Below are positions 43,288 through 51,061 of a DNA stretch of 63,912 bases, piece after piece. Position numbers and translations under genes: made by a program. Numbering within the stretch: the first letter of the stretch is position 1; the number at the start of each line of letters is the position of its first letter. The notes beneath the pieces were generated by a model, which saw only the letters and a program-made list of their open reading frames with translations, searched no databases and was not told where the DNA came from. Source of the stretch: Euryarchaeota archaeon UBA182 (GTDB lineage Archaea > Thermoplasmatota > Poseidoniia > Poseidoniales > Thalassarchaeaceae); the NCBI GenBank assembly GCA_002495675.1, contig DAGH01000006.1:465-64376 (forward strand). The letters are read 5' to 3'.

Positions 43288-44844
43288 TCACATGTTTGGT
43301 GCAAGGATCTCAGGTTCGGATATTTCTGCTCCGAAGGATTTTAGACATGATTCTACTATTGAAACTATCATGTTGATTTCTTCTGAGCTCAAGTAGAAAT
43401 GGGGAGTGAATCTTAGGGCGTTTGACCCCCCGTGGATAACTCCTAGTCCATGTCTTCGACACCATTGTTCAACACCATCAACCCCAACAACAGGGAATCT
43501 CTTGGGATCTAGTTCCGCGGAGACGAGCAATCCTGTTCCTTGAACTTGGGTAATACACCCGGGTACCCTCGCGGATAGTTCTGCGAGCTTATCAACAAAT
43601 TCTTTCCCTCGGTCTCTTATGTTCATCCTTAGATCTGAGTCTATCCTGTTGAGAACGGATATGGCCGTTTCTAGGGCCCTAGGGTTTGTTGTCATGGTGT
43701 TCCCATAGACTCCCACGGCATACAGATCGGACGCTCTCTTACTCATTCCGAGAACTGATAATGGGTATTGACCTGCATTTAGGGCCTTTGACCATGTTTC
43801 AAAATCCGGAACTTGGCAATCCTCGAAACCAGGGTAGTCTACTATGCTCAAACAACCTTGACCCCGGATGCCTGCTTGTATGGAATCTATCAGAATAAGT
43901 GTTCCGTGTTGATTTGCTAGTGAAATTGCCTGGTCATAGAATTCCCTATCCAGCATTAGCCCAGGATTTCCCTCCCCCATCACCGGTTCCATTGCGATTA
44001 ATTCAACAAAAGCCCCCTCACGATCTGCATCTGAAAAAACTTGCTTCAGCCCATGGATGTCGTTAGGTATTACGAATCTGACATTTGATTTGCCCCTAAA
44101 CGAAGCGAGTTTCTTTTGATATTTCGGGAGACAGGAGCTCGATATCGATGCAGGGCGATCGGTACGCCCATGAAATCCACTATCCAACGCCACCGTCCAG
44201 ATTTCCTTTCCTTGGTGTGGGCCTTCCTGATCAGTCATTAGCCTGGCATTAATGTCAGAGATCCTCATGGCAACTGTAACAGACTCGGAACCGCTATTCA
44301 TGCAAATGAATCGATCGAAGGGACAGGCACCCCGAGTGTGTCCCACTTCTCGCTTCAATGTGTCTGCAAAGCGTTTGTGTGTCACAGACGGAGTCATGAC
44401 ATTCGCCATGACATGTGACTTAGACATGGAACTCATGACCTCAGTTGGATCGTGACCCATCCCAAGCATTCCATACCCCCCATTATCGTGAACAACCGCT
44501 CCATGGGTGGTGATTATCCATGGGCCTTTAGCCGCCAATGGGATATATGGATTAACAGTGGAGGGCTCGTAGAAATTGACGAAATCCTTCTGTAATTCTC
44601 TTGCGAACTGTGACTCATTGAGACTCACAAGGAGGTCTTCGACCTCATCATCCAGATTTTCTCTTGCCTTGATTGCCAGATCCAGCGCTATGTTTAGATT
44701 TGGGTCGATCTTTAGAAACGAATCCACCAATTCATTGCTCAAGCCATGGGTGTCAGCTTCCCCCGAAGAGTTCCTCAACTGTTCGATCCGAGTGTCCATC
44801 ATGTCGACCTGTGAGGGCGGGCCAAATGAAGATTCGCCATCCAA
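43288..44844 (-). CDS. Class III PLP-dependent aminotransferase
   Basis: 518 residues. The fold has NSGSESVTVAMRIS (cofactor phosphate site), LDSGFHGRTD, EPVMGEGN, LILIDSIQAGIRGQG (Asp for PLP) and the Schiff-base Lys in TWSKALNAGQYPL. The C-terminal part has VQGTGLLVSAEL and RFTPHFYLSSEEI. Relatives move amino groups between omega-amino donors and ketoacids; the substrate is unknown. A TATA-like GAATATTTTC lies about 27 bases upstream of the ATG. It is coupled to the degenerate epimerase. Confidence 0.88.
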   Translation of the reverse strand: MDGESSFGPPSQVDMMDTRIEQLRNSSGEADTHGLSNELVDSFLKIDPNLNIALDLAIKARENLDDEVEDLLVSLNESQFARELQKDFVNFYEPSTVNPYIPLAAKGPWIITTHGAVVHDNGGYGMLGMGHDPTEVMSSMSKSHVMANVMTPSVTHKRFADTLKREVGHTRGACPFDRFICMNSGSESVTVAMRISDINARLMTDQEGPHQGKEIWTVALDSGFHGRTDRPASISSSCLPKYQKKLASFRGKSNVRFVIPNDIHGLKQVFSDADREGAFVELIAMEPVMGEGNPGLMLDREFYDQAISLANQHGTLILIDSIQAGIRGQGCLSIVDYPGFEDCQVPDFETWSKALNAGQYPLSVLGMSKRASDLYAVGVYGNTMTTNPRALETAISVLNRIDSDLRMNIRDRGKEFVDKLAELSARVPGCITQVQGTGLLVSAELDPKRFPVVGVDGVEQWCRRHGLGVIHGGSNALRFTPHFYLSSEEINMIVSIVESCLKSFGAEISEPEILAPNM

Positions 44845-44865
44845 GCACGGTCAGAGGCTAAGTTA

Positions 44866-44876
44866 GAAAATATTCG
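44866..44876 (-). promoter_or_regulatory. TATA-like box for the aminotransferase
   Basis: On the minus strand GAATATTTTCT is centred about 27 bases before ATG 44844, the spacing for a leaderless mRNA. Confidence 0.4.
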
Positions 44877-44913
44877 AACTCATGCCCATCTTACCTTTTA
44901 TTGATTAATTATA

Positions 44914-44932
44914 TTCAATTTTTTGTATTGAA
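44914..44932. repeat. Inverted repeat TTCAAT-N7-ATTGAA
   Basis: Two 6-base arms are perfect complements around a 7-base loop inside the AT-rich spacer. It could be a regulator site or a terminator hairpin; chance is possible at this base composition. Confidence 0.35.
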
Positions 44933-44947
44933 TTTTTTTCTATATAT

Positions 44948-44957
44948 GTAAATTTAC
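44948..44957. repeat. Perfect 10-base palindrome GTAAATTTAC
   Basis: A self-complementary decamer in the AT-rich spacer, placed about 110 bases upstream of the PRC-like gene. It is a possible dimeric regulator site. Confidence 0.35.
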
Positions 44958-45058
44958 AATTGAAAAATTAAAATTACTTTAGTATTGATTATATGCCGAC
45001 TTGTCGCTCGATGCCTGTAGATCGAGGGCAAGTGGGGTGCGGGATCGGAGGCAAGAAC

Positions 45059-45628
45059 ATGAGTGAGAAATTGGAAATACAGGAACTATTGCAGAAGGAA
45101 GTTTACGTCGGAGAAACACTCGTTGGTGTTATCGTAGGGGAAAGATTCCACCCCAGGGACGAATTTGTCAAGTCAATGAGGATACAGGTGTTAGACGGAG
45201 TAGCGGAGGAATACATGCGAAAACCGGCAGACCACGCGCCGTTACACAAAGAGTTGGTTCACAGCATCAGGCCCGATGGCTCTGTGAAGTTATCAAAGTC
45301 AATGAGAGAATTACAGAGGAGGTGGAGGAACACAGTTCGAATCAATGAACAATTGTGGGCGCCGGATGAGTTGATGGATAGAGCCGTTATGGACAATGAC
45401 GGAATCGACATAGGCAATGTCGTTGATCTAGTGAAGGTCAAGCGAACCTACAGAGGAGTCGTCGTGAACGTCCATGGGGTACTCCAAAGAAGAATGGGGC
45501 TACCTGAACAAATCACGATACCCGTCTCCCAGCTGGGAAGAACGACTGCGTATCTAGATGAGATAATCCTGAGATGTCCAGTTAGCCGACTAGTGACCCT
45601 TCCTAGCTACTTGCAAATGAACAACTAA
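45059..45628 (+). CDS. Uncharacterised protein with PRC-barrel-like halves
   Basis: 189 residues. Two segments resemble small beta-barrel PRC modules: VYVGETLVGVIVGERFHP near residue 15, and GIDIGNVVDLVKVKRTYRG with ITIPVSQLG near residue 125. A helical DGSVKLSKSMRELQRRW part separates them. The match is weak. The longest frame starts at 44993; GGAGG 7 bases before ATG 45059 favours the shorter form. A TATA-like TTGATTATATG (about 44985-44995) would give a leader of about 45 bases. No signal peptide or TM is seen. Confidence 0.55.
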   Translation: MSEKLEIQELLQKEVYVGETLVGVIVGERFHPRDEFVKSMRIQVLDGVAEEYMRKPADHAPLHKELVHSIRPDGSVKLSKSMRELQRRWRNTVRINEQLWAPDELMDRAVMDNDGIDIGNVVDLVKVKRTYRGVVVNVHGVLQRRMGLPEQITIPVSQLGRTTAYLDEIILRCPVSRLVTLPSYLQMNN

Positions 45629-45629
45629 A

Positions 45630-45707
45630 TGGTGGGCATGGCAGGATTTGAACCTGCGGCCTCCCGGTTATCAGCCGGGTGCTCCAGCCAAGCTAAGCTA
45701 CACGCCC
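45630..45707 (-). tRNA. trnI: tRNA-Ile (GAT anticodon), CCA encoded
   Basis: Read on the minus strand, the acceptor arm GGGCGTG pairs with CATGCCC (one G-U), the D-stem GCTT pairs with GAGC, the anticodon stem CCCGG/CCGGG holds the loop CTGATAA (anticodon GAT), and the T-arm GCAGG-TTCAAAT-CCTGC closes. The 3' end ACCA is present in the DNA. No intron is seen. The full cloverleaf is 75 bases without CCA. It lies one base after the stop of the preceding opposite-strand gene. Confidence 0.95.
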
Positions 45708-45814
45708 TGAGCAGGCCCTCGTCTACAGGACCTGTTTTGAAGGTGCCCATTGACTAAACTGCAATCGAATCCATCCGGCAAGGTCTTGAGTGATGTGGCA
45801 CTGGATCATTTCAG

Positions 45815-46750
45815 ATGCCAGTCATCAGCGGCTCATCCTGCCGCGAAATTGCGCTCTCCCTCGCCAAGGAGATGGGCATGCATTTTATCCCGGCTGAAAC
45901 CCGCCGATTCCCAGATGGAGAAGGATATCTGAAGACACCGGCCCAGGACTTTGAATCAATAAGGTCCGAACCAGCCGTGATTGTATCCTCAACCTTTCCG
46001 GATAATGGCATAATCCAGACCATGATGATGTTGGCAAGTATTGCAGACATACAACGGGGTGATCTTTCCAATCTGAAAAAAGAAGGCGTACAGGAAATGG
46101 AGGATGTTGGTCGAAAAATAATCCTAGCAGTCCCATATTACGGATACGCTCGGCAGGACAAACGGTTTTCGGCAGGTGAAGTTGTTGCTGCGGGGGTAAT
46201 TGCCTCGCACCTCTCGAATGCATGTGATGGAATTGTTATCCTCGACATACACGAACCTAAGGTCCTAGAAAACATCGAACATCCCATCAGATGCGTCACA
46301 GCAGTCCCAGAGATAGCCAACTGGCTGCGAGAGGAGGTTAATCCGGATTTCATTCTCTCTCCTGACAAGGGTGCAGTTGAAAGGGCTCGTAATGTGGCGG
46401 AATTGATCGACGTCCCATATAGCTACTTGGAAAAGAAAAGAATCGATGCCCATACGATAGAGCACAGTCCAAAGGACCTCGATGTATCTGGGAAAGTGGT
46501 CGCTATAGTAGATGACATGATAAGTACCGGAGGTACGATTTGCAGGGCAAGTGACGCACTTAGGAGGCAAGGGGCTGTTGAAGTGCATGCTGCCTGTACC
46601 CATGGGTTATTCACCTCGGGGGCTCTCACGAGATTAGCAGAACATGTGGATGGAATACACAGTTCTGATTCCTTGGCAAATCCGAGGGCTGTCATTTCCG
46701 GCGCCCCTGCTTTGGCTCGGGGAGTTCAGGATCTGATCGGCATTCTCTGA
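45815..46750 (+). CDS. prs: Ribose-phosphate pyrophosphokinase (PRPP synthase)
   Basis: 311 residues. YYGYARQDKRFSAGE is the ATP-binding flag region, VILDIHEPKV follows, and the PRPP-binding loop is VVAIVDDMISTGGTICRA. It makes PRPP from ribose-5-phosphate for nucleotide and histidine synthesis. A near relative of archaeal class III or bacterial class I enzymes; the class cannot be told here. It precedes the ribosomal trio but has a separate downstream promoter. Confidence 0.95.
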   Translation: MPVISGSSCREIALSLAKEMGMHFIPAETRRFPDGEGYLKTPAQDFESIRSEPAVIVSSTFPDNGIIQTMMMLASIADIQRGDLSNLKKEGVQEMEDVGRKIILAVPYYGYARQDKRFSAGEVVAAGVIASHLSNACDGIVILDIHEPKVLENIEHPIRCVTAVPEIANWLREEVNPDFILSPDKGAVERARNVAELIDVPYSYLEKKRIDAHTIEHSPKDLDVSGKVVAIVDDMISTGGTICRASDALRRQGAVEVHAACTHGLFTSGALTRLAEHVDGIHSSDSLANPRAVISGAPALARGVQDLIGIL

Positions 46751-46772
46751 AATTGTACTTCCCCTGCGGTGT

Positions 46773-46780
46773 CTTTATAC
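46773..46780 (+). promoter_or_regulatory. TATA box for the L7Ae-S28e-L24e cluster
   Basis: CTTTATAC lies about 47 bases before ATG 46823. Transcription would start near 46802, leaving a leader of about 20 bases with an AGAGG element, so this ribosomal operon is not leaderless. Confidence 0.5.
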
Positions 46781-46822
46781 AGGCCCCGTTCAGCGGCAGG
46801 ATACCGCAAGAGGATTGATCCA

Positions 46823-47203
46823 ATGACTGTACACGTTGCCTTTGAGACCCCGCAAGACGTCCATGAGATAGTTTATGAAATGGTAAAAGCACTCGGAAAA
46901 GATGGACGAGGATCCCTCAAGAAGGGCGCTAATGAAGTGACCAAGGCCGCAGAGAGAGGAACTGCAATGATGGTCGTGATGGCAGAAGACGTCAACCCCA
47001 GCGAACTCCTCGCTCACGTCCCAATGATTTGCAAGGAGAAATCCATACCCTTCATGTATGTACCCGACCAGGGTTATCTGGCGGAGGCAGCTGGAATGTC
47101 TGAGGGAACCAAAACCGCCGCTGTTGCAGTCATCGATGTAAAGAAGGACGGAGAGGATCGTTTCAACGAGGTTAAAGGCCACTTCGAAACACTGTCAGAG
47201 TGA
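46823..47203 (+). CDS. rpl7ae: 50S ribosomal protein L7Ae
   Basis: 126 residues. Landmarks are KGANEVTKAAERGTAMMVVM (the kink-turn binding loop), AEDVNPSELLAHVPMICKEK and IPFMYVPDQGYLAEAAG. It binds kink-turns in rRNA and, in archaea, in box C/D and H/ACA RNPs and RNase P. The longest frame starts at 46769; ATG 46823 gives the family N-terminus. It leads a trio also seen in other archaea. Confidence 0.97.
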   Translation: MTVHVAFETPQDVHEIVYEMVKALGKDGRGSLKKGANEVTKAAERGTAMMVVMAEDVNPSELLAHVPMICKEKSIPFMYVPDQGYLAEAAGMSEGTKTAAVAVIDVKKDGEDRFNEVKGHFETLSE

Positions 47204-47213
47204 GGTGTGAAAG

Positions 47214-47432
47214 GTGTCACAAGAGTCTTGGCCGGCCGAGGTCGTTGAAGTAGTGGGCAGAACCGGAATGACTGGGGAGGCGACTCAAGTGAAAGTAAGA
47301 GTCAACGATGCCCCCAATCCTAGGGACATAGGAAGAATAATCACAAGAAACGTTGTAGGTCCGGTGAGAATTGGAGATGTCCTGATGCTGAAGGACACGG
47401 GCCGTGAAGCCAGGAAGTTAGGTGCTAGATGA
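47214..47432 (+). CDS. rps28e: 30S ribosomal protein S28e
   Basis: 72 residues with the whole OB-fold core: PAEVVEVVGRTGMTGEATQV, KVRVNDAP, IITRNVVGPVRIGDVL, and the invariant ending REARKLGAR. GTG start with GAGGTG 6 bases upstream. It is next to L7Ae as in most archaea. Confidence 0.97.
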   Translation: MSQESWPAEVVEVVGRTGMTGEATQVKVRVNDAPNPRDIGRIITRNVVGPVRIGDVLMLKDTGREARKLGAR

Positions 47433-47448
47433 TTGGGAGTTGTATCCT

Positions 47449-47640
47449 ATGCCAGAAACAAGAATTTGCACTTTCACCAAAGAAGAAATCGAGCCCGGAA
47501 CAGGGATCATGTTCGTGAGGAGGGATGGGACAGTACTATGGTTCAAAGACTCAAAAGCCAGGAAAAATCACGTTAATCTCGGACGTAACCCCCGAAGACT
47601 GAAGTGGACTCGTAGATACGAGAAAGGCGGTATTAAGTGA
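47449..47640 (+). CDS. rpl24e: 50S ribosomal protein L24e, zinc ligands lost
   Basis: 63 residues from ATG 47449, with GGGAG 9 bases before it; the longer GTG start (47422) overlaps S28e by 11 bases. The core EIEPGTGIMFVRRDGTVLWF is a clear match. Normal archaeal L24e binds zinc with four Cys (CxxC near the N-terminus and CxxxC after the central strand). Here only the first Cys is present (RICTFTK) and the later pair reads KDSKA, so zinc binding is lost. It still probably folds into the large subunit. Confidence 0.93.
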   Translation: MPETRICTFTKEEIEPGTGIMFVRRDGTVLWFKDSKARKNHVNLGRNPRRLKWTRRYEKGGIK

Positions 47641-47729
47641 TTCTCGCCATGATTTGATCGGCCCAAAACATAGTCTTCTCTGCTGATACAATCGATGTCA
47701 TCAAATACCCTGTTTTCTGATTTTCAACC

Positions 47730-49739
47730 ATGAATGACCTGATGGTAATTCCAGGCGTAGGGGAATCACTGGCAAAGAAGCTTGCAGATGGCCTTGGTGG
47801 AGAGTCAGAGGCCATCAGAGCGATCCGAGAAAAAGACATTGCCTCCTTGTCAGAGATAGATGGGATCTCCTTGGATAGAGCTATAAAAATGGTCTCAGAA
47901 TTCTCAGGTGGAGTTGAGAATGCTGCTAAGAACAAAGACGGCCAGAAACTTCACACCGCTATGATTCATGACATCGAGCCGTTTATTTCATCCTCACCAG
48001 GGAAAAGCAAACTCAGAGTTCTACAACCACTATCGGTTGATTCCATAGAAGAAATTAACAACAGAAGGGATCGAGTGAGTGAAGCAATTTCATTCGTCTC
48101 GAAATATCCCGGAGCAGTTGAAGGCTGGGTCAAAATTGCAAAGTCCATAAGTCCACTCAGAAGAGCGAATGTGAAGATAGATCGCTTGATAGTAGTACAA
48201 AACTCCGAGGACTTGGAGCATCTTTCGACTGTTGAGAAGTTTGCCCGCATAGTAGTAAGGGAGTCACGTGAAACGTGGAAAGACTACGAGGGCATCCCTA
48301 GGGTGACTTGGATAGGCCAAAATCAGCCTACGGTTATGCCCCCTGGTTGGAGAATATGCAGTTTGGAAGACAGCTTATGGGATATGATCCCCGAGTTGTC
48401 TTTAAGATTCATCGAGAGCAATTACAAAACTCTGTTTGCATTAATTCAATTAGGAAAATTAGAGATTGGGCCGTGCGAAATAGGTGAAAGGGTGAATAAC
48501 GCTCTCGATGGCCTCGATAAGCTGGAGTCAATGATCGCACCAGAAGCTTCAGAGAGCGAAATTGAAGAGGTAAGGGATTCCCTCTGGACTGAGGTAAAAA
48601 ACATTCAAACTAGTGTGGACGACCTAATTGTGGCGGCGACTCAAGAACACAGATTGTCTCTAGATGGATCAGAGATGCTATCATATTACACAGACAGCTC
48701 AGGTCTGCAAAATCGATTAAAATATGAAGTGTCAGAATCAATAGAGTTTGCCCTGGAAGAGGGTAGGGGGCGACTTGAAAAATTTCTCTCTCCAATAGGC
48801 ATCAAGGCACCAATTGATTGTTTTCAAAGCGACTATCCTTGTCTTTTCAATAAAGAAGTCCTTGCTTCGATAGAAGGAGAAATCGATCTGTTAATTTCCA
48901 AGAAAAAGGATGAGATACTCAGTAGGAGAGTTCAATCAGCAATATTACTATCTGATAAATTAAACAATTCAGTTTCTGAAATCATAGATGTTGATCTCTG
49001 GATTGGTATAGCGAGATGGTCCAGAGAACGGAGGTGCAATCTTCCGAAATTAATCAATGATTCCAATCCGAGTTGTAAGATAAGGGGGTTACGCCATCCA
49101 CTCCTTGGCATTGATCCAGTGCCAATTGACTATGGATTTGGAAGCCTCCCAGGACAGTCTTTCGATGGCTCGATCGTTCTGCTTACGGGTGCAAATTCTG
49201 GAGGTAAAACCTCGTTAATCGAGGGCGTTGGAATCATTCTACTATTAGCACATTCGGGGTTGCCAGTTCCATCAGATGAAGCTGAGATTTCGCTAGCCAA
49301 AGAGATACACATAATGTCCAAAGTGATTGGAACTCAGAGTGCTGGGGCGCTTGAGAGAACTTTGATTGGGCTTGCTAGCATAGTTGACTCTGATTCAAAA
49401 AAATTCGTCCTTGCAGATGAGTTGGAGGCTATCACGGAACCAGAGGCTGCGGCTGGTATTCTTGCAGGTCTGTTGGATGTGGCAGCGAAGAATTCCGCGA
49501 ATGCTATGTTGATGGTGACACATATTGGATCTTCGATATGCAGGAAAATGAAATTCAAGGCTAGGGTTGATGGTATAGAAGCAAAGGGACTGGATGAGGA
49601 ATTGGAATTGATTGTGGATAGAGTTCCGAAGATAGGCATTCCAGCGAGATCGACGCCGGAGTTAATTTTGAAGAGGTTGGAGGCCCGCTCAGTTGGAACC
49701 AAATCCGAGGTTTTCAAATCTATTCTAGACAGATTGTAA
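47730..49739 (+). CDS. MutS-family ATPase with N-terminal helix-hairpin-helix
   Basis: 669 residues. An HhH motif is seen at the start (VIPGVGESLAKKLADGLGG and a second IDGISLDRAIKMV). Long helical lever segments fill the middle. The C-terminal ABC-type ATPase has Walker A LLTGANSGGKTSLIEGV, Walker B FVLADELEAITEPEAAAG and a His switch in MLMVTHIG. No mismatch-recognition N-terminal domain and no Smr nuclease are present, so this is nearer to MutS2/MutS5-like proteins, perhaps for recombination intermediates. It is 90 bases after the ribosomal trio. Confidence 0.88.
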   Translation: MNDLMVIPGVGESLAKKLADGLGGESEAIRAIREKDIASLSEIDGISLDRAIKMVSEFSGGVENAAKNKDGQKLHTAMIHDIEPFISSSPGKSKLRVLQPLSVDSIEEINNRRDRVSEAISFVSKYPGAVEGWVKIAKSISPLRRANVKIDRLIVVQNSEDLEHLSTVEKFARIVVRESRETWKDYEGIPRVTWIGQNQPTVMPPGWRICSLEDSLWDMIPELSLRFIESNYKTLFALIQLGKLEIGPCEIGERVNNALDGLDKLESMIAPEASESEIEEVRDSLWTEVKNIQTSVDDLIVAATQEHRLSLDGSEMLSYYTDSSGLQNRLKYEVSESIEFALEEGRGRLEKFLSPIGIKAPIDCFQSDYPCLFNKEVLASIEGEIDLLISKKKDEILSRRVQSAILLSDKLNNSVSEIIDVDLWIGIARWSRERRCNLPKLINDSNPSCKIRGLRHPLLGIDPVPIDYGFGSLPGQSFDGSIVLLTGANSGGKTSLIEGVGIILLLAHSGLPVPSDEAEISLAKEIHIMSKVIGTQSAGALERTLIGLASIVDSDSKKFVLADELEAITEPEAAAGILAGLLDVAAKNSANAMLMVTHIGSSICRKMKFKARVDGIEAKGLDEELELIVDRVPKIGIPARSTPELILKRLEARSVGTKSEVFKSILDRL

Positions 49740-49757
49740 GAACCTGCTCTTCATATC

Positions 49758-50507
49758 TTATGCAGATTTGAATAGTCTGTTCATCAATTCCTGATCTAGG
49801 CTAATTGTAGCCTCAGGGACTTCCTCCGGATTCCCTCGTTTTCGGCCGAGCATCAGGGCCACTGCTCTAATTACCCGGCCTTTTTTGATCATATTCACCA
49901 CCTTCCACAATCGATCTTCCCCTCGGGTGCTATGGGACTTGACATCAAAATTCCTCCATCCCAGGTGTCGGGACATCAATGTATCAGAATCTGGATGCCC
50001 CAATTCAAACAACACATCGAATTTCTGTAAAATATTCACGGCCTCTTCGACGGAGTTCTGGTTAAACTCAACATCGCCTCCTTCATACAATATTGACTTG
50101 ATGAAGGGATTGGAATACTGTTTTCTCTGGAGGTAACCGCTTAGATTCTTATCATGTGCTTCAACAAGGTAAAAGTCGTAGTTGTAATTTGACAGGCAGG
50201 TCTTCTTCGGATTCCTCAACGAGCAAATCGTTCTTACATGAGGGTGGCTAATAGCCGCCTCGATGAATGTTTTTCCTCTTCCTACCGAAATAAATGACTT
50301 CCCCATCGAAATTGCATCCTCAAAAAAATTGAGTGATTGTTCAAAGGTCAATTTGGTCAGATCGACAACGGTACCTGAGCTATCGCAAGGCTTGCCGTTG
50401 TCATGATTATCCCACAAAGACTCATCGTTTGCCAAAGCGAGGTTGACCATCCTGGTGCCTCCTGCTTTCCTGAAATGAAGGAAAACGTTCAATTTCTTTT
50501 CTGACAT
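49758..50507 (-). CDS. Sulfotransferase-like protein
   Basis: 249 residues. An N-terminal FLHFRKAGGTRMVNLAL resembles the 5'-phosphosulfate loop of sulfotransferases (normally PKxGGTSL), and TICSLRNPKKTCLSNYNYDF resembles the 3'-phosphate motif (RDPxxRxxSxY). The usual catalytic His is not clear. It might sulfate surface glycans. It stands alone between mutS and pyrI. The family call rests on two motifs. Confidence 0.55.
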   Translation of the reverse strand: MSEKKLNVFLHFRKAGGTRMVNLALANDESLWDNHDNGKPCDSSGTVVDLTKLTFEQSLNFFEDAISMGKSFISVGRGKTFIEAAISHPHVRTICSLRNPKKTCLSNYNYDFYLVEAHDKNLSGYLQRKQYSNPFIKSILYEGGDVEFNQNSVEEAVNILQKFDVLFELGHPDSDTLMSRHLGWRNFDVKSHSTRGEDRLWKVVNMIKKGRVIRAVALMLGRKRGNPEEVPEATISLDQELMNRLFKSA

Positions 50508-50593
50508 CAGGAAATCACCGGCATCTATTGAATTCTCATAACTATACTTGGATGTTGAGTTGTTGGAAACTTCTCATAGCCCAATAATTGGCA

Positions 50594-51061
50594 TTAGACC
50601 AATGACTCGACAATTTGATTGACGGATTGGGACATTCCGCAATATGCACATCTAATCTCCAGCGGCTCCGTTGAAATAACCCTCAGTTTGTGTGGTAATG
50701 GCTCATTGGTATTTTGAGTTATACAATTGAAAAACGAACATCTTGCTATATCGATGAGTTCGTTTCCAAGTTCGATTTGCCTTTTTTCAGCAACACCATA
50801 ATTCCTTATGATCGCGATTGAGGCAGAGGGTGCGACGAGGGCCAGCCTATCCAGTTCTTCTTGACTCAATTCCCTATCCTCGATTTTCAACACGTCTTTC
50901 CTACCAACTTTACCACTTGGTACGTTCATTACAAGAGAGATTGGATTGGATTGAGACCCGTCTATGTGCAACATTCGCATTACTTGTAAGGCTCTTCCAG
51001 ATGGTATGTGGTCGATTACCGTTCCATTGCATATCGCTGAAACTCTCCTCATTTCGCTCAT
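50594..51061 (-). CDS. pyrI: Aspartate carbamoyltransferase regulatory chain
   Basis: 155 residues from ATG 51061, which overlaps the pyrB stop as ATGA; the longest frame begins at 51100. The nucleotide-binding domain begins RRVSAICNGTVIDHIPSGRA, and the zinc domain has its four Cys (CSFFNC and CAYC). It binds the catalytic chain and CTP to give feedback control of pyrimidine synthesis. Confidence 0.96.
   Translation of the reverse strand: MSEMRRVSAICNGTVIDHIPSGRALQVMRMLHIDGSQSNPISLVMNVPSGKVGRKDVLKIEDRELSQEELDRLALVAPSASIAIIRNYGVAEKRQIELGNELIDIARCSFFNCITQNTNEPLPHKLRVISTEPLEIRCAYCGMSQSVNQIVESLV

Larger units (their letters stand above)
44897..44994. other. AT-rich intergenic segment with palindromes
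   Basis: This spacer of about 100 bases is overwhelmingly A and T, unlike its roughly balanced surroundings. It contains an inverted repeat TTCAAT/ATTGAA (44914-44932, 7-base loop), a perfect palindrome GTAAATTTAC (44948-44957), poly-T runs and TATATAT. It separates two outward-facing genes. It may hold a strong promoter, an operator or a DNA-unwinding site. Confidence 0.55.

Noticed and set aside
47633..47935. 100-codon minus-strand frame over the mutS start
   Set aside because: It is antisense to the well-supported MutS N-terminus and has no start signal.
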